The notes under the pieces are model-generated. The model was not told the DNA's origin, did no database searches, and saw only the letters and a program-made list of their open reading frames with translations. Positions 14,889 through 21,828 of a stretch of 29,946 nucleotides of DNA are shown here, piece by piece (position 1 is the first letter of the stretch; the number at the start of each line of letters is the position of its first letter). A program made the position numbers and the translations under genes. The DNA comes from Zestomicrobium sp964482405. Lineage in GTDB: Archaea > Thermoproteota > Thermoprotei_A > Sulfolobales > NBVN01. The stretch covers positions 1-29,946 of the forward strand of contig CAYZXH010000017.1 of NCBI GenBank assembly GCA_964482405.1, given 5' to 3'.

Positions 14889-16277
14889 TTGTTAAGAGAT
14901 ATAGCTTTAAGAGCTTTGAAAACGGCTGAGGTTCTAGGCGCTTCATATGCCGAGGTAAGAACTCAGTTATTTTCTTATGAGTTAGTTACTGTGGATAACA
15001 TGGTTTTAAGAGAATTCTCAAAAACTTACAGGGTTGGGCTAGGTGTCAGAGTTCTCTACAACGGATGTCTCGGGTTCTCATCCACTAACGATTTAAGTGA
15101 TGATAGCGTTAGGGAGACTGTTTCCAGAGCTATTGTCGCTGCCCGAGCCTCTAAGAAGACCGAGTCTTTAGGCGTGAGAGAACCTAGTAGGGGTAGGTAT
15201 GTGTCTTCTTGGAAGATTAAGCCAGAAGACGTGTCTGACGAGGCTAAAACAGAGTTAATGATTAGAGTTAATAAGGCTGGGTTAAGCGTTGACGGGATAA
15301 AATCCTCCGTGAGCAGGCTAGGCATCCAGCATGACTGGAGATACGTGGTAAGTTCTGACGGCGCAGAGCTTGAGTATGAGTCGTACTTGATCGGGGTAGC
15401 ACATCTTAGCGTGGCTGTCGAGTCAGGCTCTATGGAGAGAGTTTCTAACCAAGAATCCTCGGTGTCAGGCTGGGAATTCATTGAAGGGAGGGATTGGGAG
15501 GAATTCACGCGAAGCGTTAGCAAGCTCGCTAAGGAAGCTGTTAAAGCTCCGTTACCGCCCGCAGGGAAAACACGCGTGATCGCAGATCCAGAGATGGTTG
15601 GGTTAATACTCCACGAGGCTTTCGGTCACGCGACTGAGGGCGATTTAGTGGCTTCAGGTACCTCGATACTTAAGAATAGGTTAGGTGAAGAGATAGCCTC
15701 GCAGCTAGTTACGATCGTTGATGAAGGGGTTGTTGAGGGGGGTTATTACGTTCCTTTCGATGATGAAGGTAGTCTTAAGAAGAAGACTGTAGTGGTGGAG
15801 AGAGGCATACTCAAATCTTTCTTAACTAACAGGGAGAGCGCGGCACGACTTAATCTGCCCGTCACAGGTAATGGGAGAGCCCAAGACTTCACTCACATGC
15901 CTATAGTGAGGCAAACAAACTTTTACATGATGCCGGGTGATTGGGGGCTTGAGGAAATGATTAAGGAAGTTAGGGAGGGGCTCTACCTAGTCGGTAAAGG
16001 AAGTAGCGGGGGTCAAGTAGATACCGGCGCAGGCACATTCACTTTCTCAGCAGGTCCTTCAAGACTCATAAGGAATGGCGAGTTAGGCGAGCTCGTGAGG
16101 GGAGTTGTCGTATCAGGCTCCATACTCGAGACTCTGAGAGGCGTGGAGGCAGTAGGTAAAGACCTGAGAATAATTACGTCAGCTTTCGGAGGTTGCGGCA
16201 AAGATTCACAGATGGTGAGGGTTGGTGATGGGGGGCCGCATATCCTAATTAAGGAGTTAATAGTAGGTGGTGGCTGA
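14889..16277 (+). CDS. tldD: TldD metalloprotease subunit
   Basis: 462 residues. The zinc motif HEAFGH lies at 242-247 (HExxxH), with the third ligand Cys436 in AFGGCGK, as in bacterial TldD. TldD forms a heterodimer with TldE/PmbA that degrades unstructured peptides; in bacteria it matures microcin B17 and degrades CcdA antitoxin. In this archaeon the substrate is unknown. TTG 14889 is the only start upstream of the conserved N-terminal domain, with GGTG 8 bases before it. TldE begins 2 bases after its stop, so the two are co-translated in an operon. Confidence 0.93.
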   Translation: MLRDIALRALKTAEVLGASYAEVRTQLFSYELVTVDNMVLREFSKTYRVGLGVRVLYNGCLGFSSTNDLSDDSVRETVSRAIVAARASKKTESLGVREPSRGRYVSSWKIKPEDVSDEAKTELMIRVNKAGLSVDGIKSSVSRLGIQHDWRYVVSSDGAELEYESYLIGVAHLSVAVESGSMERVSNQESSVSGWEFIEGRDWEEFTRSVSKLAKEAVKAPLPPAGKTRVIADPEMVGLILHEAFGHATEGDLVASGTSILKNRLGEEIASQLVTIVDEGVVEGGYYVPFDDEGSLKKKTVVVERGILKSFLTNRESAARLNLPVTGNGRAQDFTHMPIVRQTNFYMMPGDWGLEEMIKEVREGLYLVGKGSSGGQVDTGAGTFTFSAGPSRLIRNGELGELVRGVVVSGSILETLRGVEAVGKDLRIITSAFGGCGKDSQMVRVGDGGPHILIKELIVGGG

Positions 16278-16279
16278 GT

Positions 16280-17608
16280 ATGGACTTAGAGAAGGTAGTT
16301 AAGAGAGCTATTGAGTTAGGTGCTTCAGAAGTCGATGTATATTTAACTAAGACTTCCGAGACCTTACTAACCTTGTCAAACGTCATAGACGCGTCCAAGT
16401 ATACTAAGCTCTTTTCACTAGGTATAAGGGTGGTCGTTAATAAATCCGTGGCTGTCGTCGGCACTCAAGATCTGAGTCATGAGGGTATTGAGAAATCTTT
16501 GAAGTCTGCTATATCAATCGCTAAGGTTAGTTCCCCGGACCCTAACTGGGTTAGCATGAATAAGAGAATTATGGAGACCAAAATGAGCAACCTCTTCGAC
16601 AAGGATACCGCGTACGCCACGCCTGAGGACCTGAAGCAGATAGCTATGGAGCTTCTCGACTCAGTTAGCGAGGGGTACAGAAACGCTAAGCCGGTTAGGG
16701 GGGCTGTAACAGCTAGGTCTGTTGAGATTAACTACATGAGTTGTTACGGTGGTCCTCTAACTAGGGCTGAGACCGTATCAGGTCTCTACATTTATGCTCG
16801 AGTTGACGAGGGGGGTAAGACCGGGACCTTCAGCGAGCACGATATTCAGAGAAGTTATAAAAAATTAAGAGCTAGGGATGTTGGTTACGAGGCAGGTAGC
16901 AAAGCGAGGGAATTCCTTGAGGCAGGGGAACTCCCTAACGGAATGTACGAGCTAATCTTACTTAACCGCGTAACCACTTCAATACTGTCAGTCATGATAA
17001 CTCCGGCGATCTCTGCTTTAAACGTTCAACAAGGCAGATCCCCTCTTAGTGGGAGGGTTGGGGAGGAGATATTCTCCCAGCACGTGAACATAATAGATTT
17101 AGGGACATCGCCCGAGGCATTAGGTTCTAAACCTTTCGACGACGAAGGACACCCAACAAAAGATACCGTGGTTTTCGAAAGGGGGGTTCTTAAGACGTAC
17201 CTCTACGATACTTACACCGCATTAAGAGAAGGCAGGGAATCCACAGGCAACGCTTTAAGGACTTTCTCATCCGCTCCAGTACCTCAACCACATCACCTAC
17301 GCCTAATGCCCGGTAAAGCACGCCTAGACGAGTTAATCGGTGAGACTAGGGAAGGCGTGTTAGTAATGGATACTATAGGTGAGTGGCTCTCAAACCCTGT
17401 AAGCGGGCACTTAAACGCTACTATAACACACGCTTACTTAATTCGTGAAGGAGAGTTAGTTAAGCCCGTTAAGGGCGCTGTAATCACCTCAAATATCTAC
17501 GAGCTACTTAAACACCGCGTTGAAACGATAGGAGAGGATTTGAGGATTGAGTACGGAATTTCGGCACCCTCCTTAAAATTCGGGAAGGTTAGGATAGCTG
17601 GTACGTGA
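16280..17608 (+). CDS. pmbA: TldE/PmbA, non-catalytic partner of TldD
   Basis: 442 residues, homologous throughout to TldD but without HExxxH; the equivalent region reads TTSILSVMITPAISALN. Shared family elements include KPFDDEGHPTKDT and the C-terminal PVKGAVITSNIYELL...VETIGEDLR block. It is the structural partner needed for TldD protease activity. ATG 16280 follows the tldD stop by 2 bases, with a GGTGGTGG ribosome-binding stretch inside the end of tldD. Confidence 0.92.
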   Translation: MDLEKVVKRAIELGASEVDVYLTKTSETLLTLSNVIDASKYTKLFSLGIRVVVNKSVAVVGTQDLSHEGIEKSLKSAISIAKVSSPDPNWVSMNKRIMETKMSNLFDKDTAYATPEDLKQIAMELLDSVSEGYRNAKPVRGAVTARSVEINYMSCYGGPLTRAETVSGLYIYARVDEGGKTGTFSEHDIQRSYKKLRARDVGYEAGSKAREFLEAGELPNGMYELILLNRVTTSILSVMITPAISALNVQQGRSPLSGRVGEEIFSQHVNIIDLGTSPEALGSKPFDDEGHPTKDTVVFERGVLKTYLYDTYTALREGRESTGNALRTFSSAPVPQPHHLRLMPGKARLDELIGETREGVLVMDTIGEWLSNPVSGHLNATITHAYLIREGELVKPVKGAVITSNIYELLKHRVETIGEDLRIEYGISAPSLKFGKVRIAGT

Positions 17609-17633
17609 AGATCCATGGGTTAGGAACCGCAAA

Positions 17634-17641
17634 ATATTAAT
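17634..17641 (+). promoter_or_regulatory. TATA-like box for the C/D box sRNA
   Basis: ATATTAAT, about 26-28 bases upstream of the first base of the sRNA terminal stem at 17662, the spacing expected for an independently transcribed RNA. Confidence 0.5.
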
Positions 17642-17661
17642 TTAGGTTAGAGATAATTAAA

Positions 17662-17718
17662 GTGCAGTGATGAGTTGAACTCCGCTGAGAGATGATTGGG
17701 GACTCGAGCACTGAGCAC
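17662..17718 (+). ncRNA. C/D box sRNA, predicted guide for tRNA C56 2'-O-methylation
   Basis: All parts of an archaeal C/D box sRNA are present in order. The 5' stem GTGC (17662-17665) is followed by C box GTGATGA (17667-17673), guide GTTGAACTCCG (17674-17684) and D' box CTGA (17685-17688). Then come C' box ATGATTG, degenerate (17692-17698), a 12-base guide GGGACTCGAGCA (17699-17710), D box CTGA (17711-17714) and 3' stem GCAC (17715-17718), exactly complementary to the 5' stem. Guide lengths of 11 and 12 fit the archaeal norm. The D guide is complementary to GYUCGAGUCCC, a tRNA T-arm sequence. The fifth base before the D box pairs with C56, so it would direct Cm56. The D' guide would target G in CGGAGUUCAAC; the RNA carrying that is unknown. 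It lies in the gap between pmbA and the MoaD-like gene. Confidence 0.8.
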
Positions 17719-17790
17719 GCCTTTCAACCCGCGTAAGCTCAACGGAGGGATTTAAGACTTAATAATTAATTAAATTCGGTGGGATGTTAG

Positions 17791-18060
17791 ATGGTTAAGG
17801 TTAGGGTAACCTACATAGGGTCTCTGGCAGACGTGCTCGGACTCCATACTGAAGTGATTGAGATATCATCAGATAACGCAGTCATCACTGTAGGAGAGTT
17901 AATTAAGTTCTTATGTTTAACGAGGCCGTCCTTCAAGACTTTCATGGGTTCCGTTCCTTTACTACATGTCTTCATAGATGATAAGGAAGCCTCAGCGAGT
18001 GATACCTTGAAAGAAGGTGATAAAGTTACGTTAATGCCGCCCTTATATGAAGGTGGCTAG
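17791..18060 (+). CDS. MoaD/ThiS/SAMP-like ubiquitin-fold sulfur carrier
   Basis: 89 residues with a beta-grasp pattern: VKVRVTYIGSLADVLG at the N terminus, LHVFIDDKEAS in the middle, EGDKVTLMPPLYEGG at the end. The exposed C-terminal Gly-Gly is the tail that an E1-like enzyme adenylates and then thiocarboxylates or conjugates. It may supply sulfur for molybdopterin or tRNA thiolation, or act as a protein tag (SAMP); sequence alone cannot separate these. A GGTGGG motif (17779-17784) lies 7 bases before ATG 17791. It directly follows the C/D sRNA, and an AT-rich TTAATAATTAATTAAA promoter lies at about 17760-17774. No MoaE, MoeB or E1 gene is adjacent. Confidence 0.8.
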   Translation: MVKVRVTYIGSLADVLGLHTEVIEISSDNAVITVGELIKFLCLTRPSFKTFMGSVPLLHVFIDDKEASASDTLKEGDKVTLMPPLYEGG

Positions 18061-18068
18061 ACAGCGCA

Positions 18069-18085
18069 TTCCTTAACGTAAGGAA
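18069..18085. repeat. 7-bp inverted repeat, 3-base loop
   Basis: TTCCTTA (18069-18075) and TAAGGAA (18079-18085) just after the MoaD-like gene. It could act as an RNA hairpin or as an operator for the next gene, and resembles the repeat at 7985-8003. Confidence 0.5.
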
Positions 18086-18088
18086 AAC

Positions 18089-18107
18089 TCTTAAAAAGGT
18101 TTTAAGA
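18089..18107. promoter_or_regulatory. 8-bp inverted repeat overlapping the MFS promoter
   Basis: TCTTAAAA (18089-18096) and TTTTAAGA (18100-18107) with a 3-base centre. The left arm coincides with a BRE/TATA-like GGAAAACTCTTAAAAA about 45 bases before GTG 18138, so a protein bound here would control that gene. It could instead be the terminator of the upstream unit. Confidence 0.45.
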
Positions 18108-18137
18108 CCCCTAGATCTATTAAGGGAGTCGTAACTA

Positions 18138-19334
18138 GTGTGGCTGCTACTCTCGTCGGTATATGTCGCGTTTTTAGGCCTTATCGACTTAGTTATAGAC
18201 TTAATAGCTATTAATTACTATAGAGTTAATGCAACAACCTTAGGCTTGCTTGCCAGCTTGTGGATTTTCGTGTACGCAGTGATTTCAAGGCTTGCTTCTA
18301 GGGTAGCCGAAAATAAAGGGTCTAAACTCTTGATAATGGTCTCTATACCGGTAACGCTAACCCTCCTTGCTTCTCTATTCTCGCTCGGGAATTTCTACCA
18401 CATCATAATATCTCAAATACTTCACGCGTTTAGTGTTGCTCTGGTTAGGAATAGTATCTCTATAACTATACTTAATAGTTTGGAGAGTGAGGACTGGAAC
18501 TACGCTAATAGGATATTCTTTCAGCTCTCTATGTTCTTCGAGGGGATATTCCTCTACGCGATCTCCTCGCTCTCACTGACTTTCTTGATAGACTCATCAA
18601 CTATTTTCTCAGCTATCTTCCTCTCAGCAGGTCTTCTTCTGTTCCTTCTTATGCCGTCTAGTAGGTTATCGCTTTCCAGAGACTTATTCAGGGTTGAGAA
18701 GAACGTTAATTCGTCACTTTCAACTATCAGTATACTCTCATCTATAGGTTATGAACCCCTATACACGCCCTCTAAAGCGAGAATGCTTTCAAGAATGCTA
18801 GAAACGCGGAATACCCTCTCAGTAGGTGATGTGTTAACGTCCGTCATCGGTTTCAGATTAAGTAATTCCTTCTTCTTCACACCCCTAGCCTTCATATTCC
18901 TCAGAGTCTTGGGGATGAGTAGCGAGTTCGTATTAGCTGTCTACGGCATCGCGAAGATCTTAGCGTCCGTCTCCTTAAGTTTCTTCCCTAATCATATGGG
19001 GAGGGGGCTAGCTGTTACGACGTTATTGTTAAGACTCTTGATAATGACTTTATTTGTGAGTTCAGTCTTAACACGTAGTTACGAGTTAATAATAGCTTTA
19101 ACACTGACCTACTTATTCAACATAGCTTTAGACGCTAAGCTGTATTCCCTATATATAGAAGCTTCACTAGCTAACAGCCCGTCAACATATTCTATCGTAT
19201 CTGAGTTATCAAACATGATCGGGTCGTTGGTCTCTGGTTATTTAATAGTCTTAGGAGGCTTAACCACGACCCTAGTCTCCATAACGATGACCTCTTTAGT
19301 TTCTTTAAAAGCTCTCATCAAGAACGGTTCTTAA
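18138..19334 (+). CDS. MFS-like multi-spanning transporter
   Basis: 398 residues with 10-12 hydrophobic segments, a loop between the two halves around residues 175-230, and an N-terminal bundle typical of major facilitator proteins (YRVNATTLGLLASLWIFVYAVISRLAS is MFS-like). No substrate motif is recognisable. Hydrophilic content is low, and the central loop is rich in Ser, Leu and Arg. GTG 18138 has GGGAG at 18124-18128, about 9 bases upstream. The two inverted repeats in the 77-base gap before it suggest regulation. It is followed by a TCTTGT/ACAAGA hairpin and a separate promoter for the next gene. Confidence 0.6.
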   Translation: MWLLLSSVYVAFLGLIDLVIDLIAINYYRVNATTLGLLASLWIFVYAVISRLASRVAENKGSKLLIMVSIPVTLTLLASLFSLGNFYHIIISQILHAFSVALVRNSISITILNSLESEDWNYANRIFFQLSMFFEGIFLYAISSLSLTFLIDSSTIFSAIFLSAGLLLFLLMPSSRLSLSRDLFRVEKNVNSSLSTISILSSIGYEPLYTPSKARMLSRMLETRNTLSVGDVLTSVIGFRLSNSFFFTPLAFIFLRVLGMSSEFVLAVYGIAKILASVSLSFFPNHMGRGLAVTTLLLRLLIMTLFVSSVLTRSYELIIALTLTYLFNIALDAKLYSLYIEASLANSPSTYSIVSELSNMIGSLVSGYLIVLGGLTTTLVSITMTSLVSLKALIKNGS

Positions 19335-19386
19335 GCTCGCCGCCCCTTAAGTGAGATTTTATAACTGATCAGGGTCTTCTTTTGAT

Positions 19387-19403
19387 TCTTGTCCCACACA
19401 AGA
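19387..19403. repeat. 6-bp inverted repeat upstream of the beta-subunit gene
   Basis: TCTTGT (19387-19392) and ACAAGA (19398-19403), 11 bases before the TTTATAA box at 19414-19420. It is either the terminator hairpin of the MFS-like gene or an upstream operator. Confidence 0.4.
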
Positions 19404-19453
19404 CTAGCGTGTTTTTATAAGCTTAATGATTGATTTCTATTTTAGTGAGTGAT

Positions 19454-20767
19454 ATGAGCGTGGATCTCTCGCTCATCCTGCCTGGCTTACAGTTAGGGGA
19501 TCCGGCCGAGCTCATTATCAGGTTGTTGTTTATGGTTTGGGGTATTGCCTTACTCGTCTTAGGTCTTAAGAAGGTGGAGCCTTTGCTAATGATTCCCTTA
19601 GGTATTGGGATGGTGCTAGCTAATGCTCCCGCCCTACACCTAGCTAGGTATATGTGTGAAACCTTCACACCCAGCGAGTTCTTGAGTAGCGGCATAAGCG
19701 GGATTTCAGGACTTATTCAAGTATACAATATTTCGACGAGTGCGGGACCGGTAATCAGGGTATGTACTCCTGAGACTACGGCTCTCCTAGCATGGATTTA
19801 CCACTTAATCGTTAGAACCGAGATAGGGCCTATACTCATATTCGTTGGTATAGGGGCGATATCGGATTTCAGACCCCTACTCTCCTACCCTATAAGCGCT
19901 TTGATAGGTTCGGCTGCTCAGTTAGGTATCGCTGTCGTGACCCTAGTAGCACTCTCCACAGGTCTCTTCACCCTACCAGAGTCTATGGCTATAGGGGTTG
20001 TCGGAGGTGCTGACGGCCCGACAACAATATACACGGCGACAAACATAGCTCCTAACCTCATAGGGCCCTTAACCATAGCTGTGTATAGTTACATAGCTTT
20101 AGTACCTGTTATACAGCCACCCATAGTCAGGGCTCTCGTACCTCGAAAAATTAGGGGTATGAAGATGCCTAAGCCTAGGGAGGTGGCCTCAAACGAAATA
20201 TTGATTTTTTGGTTTGTAGTGATCTTAGTGATAGCTTTTCTGGTGCCGGCAGCCCTGCCCCTGGTAGCTGCCTTAGCTTTAGGTAATATCGTGAAGGAGT
20301 CCGGGATTAGCGAGGTTGTTGCGAGGTATGGTAAGACTATAGCAGACCCGCTCCTAGACACAGCGACTATATTAACCATGATAGGTGTTGGGTCAACCCT
20401 CTCCTACGACTTCCTGACTCAATTCGTGGAGGTTCAGACGGTTGAAGCCTACCTAGCCTTCATAGCCAAGGCGTTCATTATCCTCGGTCTAGGCCTGATA
20501 GCTTTCGCGGTGTCCACGGTGGGCGGCATAATGTTCGCGTGGGTACTCAACATAGCGACGAAGGGTAAGGTAAACCCAGTTATAGGCTGCGCAGGCGTTT
20601 CCGCAGTCCCTATATCGGCTAGGGTGGCTCAGAGAGAGGCTCAGTTAGTAGATCCATCCACCTACGTGTTATTCCACGCTCTAGCACCAAACGTTGCTGG
20701 AGTGATAGGGACAGCTATAGTTGCTGGTTACTACATATCTTACGTGAAGTACTTCCACACACCTTAA
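19454..20767 (+). CDS. Na+-transporting decarboxylase beta subunit (OadB/GcdB/MmdB family)
   Basis: 437-residue integral membrane protein. It has the family's signature stretches: PLLMIPLGIGMVLAN near the N terminus, FVGIGAISDFRPLL in the middle third with the sodium-site Asp, VVGGADGPTTIYTATN with the second key Asp, and IGCAGVSAVPISARVAQ near the C terminus. In known complexes this subunit couples decarboxylation of a biotin-bound carboxyl group to export of sodium ions. No alpha, gamma or biotin-carrier gene is nearby. ATG 19454 is chosen because the TTTATAA box at 19414-19420 predicts a start of transcription near 19443, which rules out the in-frame TTG at 19430. GTG 19445 is the leaderless alternative. 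Confidence 0.85.
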   Translation: MSVDLSLILPGLQLGDPAELIIRLLFMVWGIALLVLGLKKVEPLLMIPLGIGMVLANAPALHLARYMCETFTPSEFLSSGISGISGLIQVYNISTSAGPVIRVCTPETTALLAWIYHLIVRTEIGPILIFVGIGAISDFRPLLSYPISALIGSAAQLGIAVVTLVALSTGLFTLPESMAIGVVGGADGPTTIYTATNIAPNLIGPLTIAVYSYIALVPVIQPPIVRALVPRKIRGMKMPKPREVASNEILIFWFVVILVIAFLVPAALPLVAALALGNIVKESGISEVVARYGKTIADPLLDTATILTMIGVGSTLSYDFLTQFVEVQTVEAYLAFIAKAFIILGLGLIAFAVSTVGGIMFAWVLNIATKGKVNPVIGCAGVSAVPISARVAQREAQLVDPSTYVLFHALAPNVAGVIGTAIVAGYYISYVKYFHTP

Positions 20768-20875
20768 ACACTAGCTCACTTCACTCTAAAGCGAGGCCTT
20801 CTATGTTGTGATGAGTCTTAAATTAAGGAATTAACGCTTTTAATCTGTGAGGAGTTATCATATCTGTGATGTGTC

Positions 20876-21802
20876 ATGAGTCCCCTGAAAGGAAAAGATA
20901 TAGTTTCAGCTTTTGATTTCGAGAGAAGCGATCTTATTAGGTTATTTGAGCTTGCGGAGGTACTGAGAAGAGAGATGGATAGTAGAGGCACTTTAGATTA
21001 CGCGAGAGGTAAGGTGATGATCACCGCGTTCTTCGAGCCTAGCACGAGAACTAAGATAAGTTTTCAATTCGCTATGACTAGGTTAGGAGGTACTGTCATC
21101 GACTTCATAGAGGAGGTATCTAGTCTTAAGAAGGGTGAGACCGAGGAGGACACTATGCGCATACTAGATGGTTACGGACCTGACGTCATAGTCGTAAGGC
21201 ACAGCAGGCCCTTCTTCCCCCACAGCGTTAAAGACTTCGTTAAGGCACCGATAATAAGTGGTGGTGATGGGACGAACGAGCACCCCACGCAAGCTTTGCT
21301 CGACGTCTACACTATGTGGAGAGAGTTCGGTAAGGTGGACGGTCTCACGGTCGGCATAATGGGGGACTTGAAGTATGGCAGGACAATACCCTCACTCTCA
21401 TATATGCTAACAAGGTTTAATGACGTAACGGTTTACTATATAGCGCCTAAGCAACTTCAGGTAAGGGAGGAGATAATTAAGAAGATTGAGGGTAAGCTTA
21501 ACTACTACTTAGTCGAGAACGTTGAGGAAGTAATTGAGAAGCTTGACGTGCTATACGTTACTAGATTGCAGAAGGAGAGGTTTGAGGACCCGCAAGAATA
21601 TGAGAGGCTCAAGGGTTCCTACGTGATCACGAGAAGCTTGCTAGAAAAGCATAAGAAGATTCCGATAATAATGCATCCATTACCTAGGGTATGGGAGATA
21701 ACAACAGACGTTGACACGTTACCTCAAGCCAAATACTTTAAGCAAGCGCAAAACGGTATGTACGTTAGAGCCGCACTACTCAAGGAAGTTTTAGGTGTTT
21801 AA
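20876..21802 (+). CDS. pyrB: Aspartate carbamoyltransferase catalytic chain
   Basis: 308 residues, catalytic chain of ATCase, which condenses carbamoyl phosphate and aspartate in pyrimidine synthesis. The carbamoyl-phosphate loop STRTK lies at 56-60, the swinging-loop KKGET at about 85-89, RHS at 108-110, GDGTNEHPTQ with His136, TRLQKERF carrying the aspartate-binding Arg and Gln, and HPLPR near the C terminus. All expected residues are present. The regulatory chain gene pyrI, which usually follows in archaea, is missing; the next gene, 26 bases on, is thiI. ATG 20876 follows a weak GTGATG motif. Upstream lies TTTTAAT promoter-like sequence near 20838. Confidence 0.95.
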   Translation: MSPLKGKDIVSAFDFERSDLIRLFELAEVLRREMDSRGTLDYARGKVMITAFFEPSTRTKISFQFAMTRLGGTVIDFIEEVSSLKKGETEEDTMRILDGYGPDVIVVRHSRPFFPHSVKDFVKAPIISGGDGTNEHPTQALLDVYTMWREFGKVDGLTVGIMGDLKYGRTIPSLSYMLTRFNDVTVYYIAPKQLQVREEIIKKIEGKLNYYLVENVEEVIEKLDVLYVTRLQKERFEDPQEYERLKGSYVITRSLLEKHKKIPIIMHPLPRVWEITTDVDTLPQAKYFKQAQNGMYVRAALLKEVLGV

Positions 21803-21828
21803 TCTACATTAGTTTTTAGGAGTGAAAT

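Noticed and set aside
15056..15523. Minus-strand frame of 155 codons inside tldD
   Set aside because: Antisense to a conserved protease gene; Ser/Thr/Leu-rich composition typical of shadow frames.
20813..20850. GTGATGA in the gap before pyrB as a C box of another C/D sRNA
   Set aside because: No CTGA D or D' box follows at the required spacing and no terminal stem is present.
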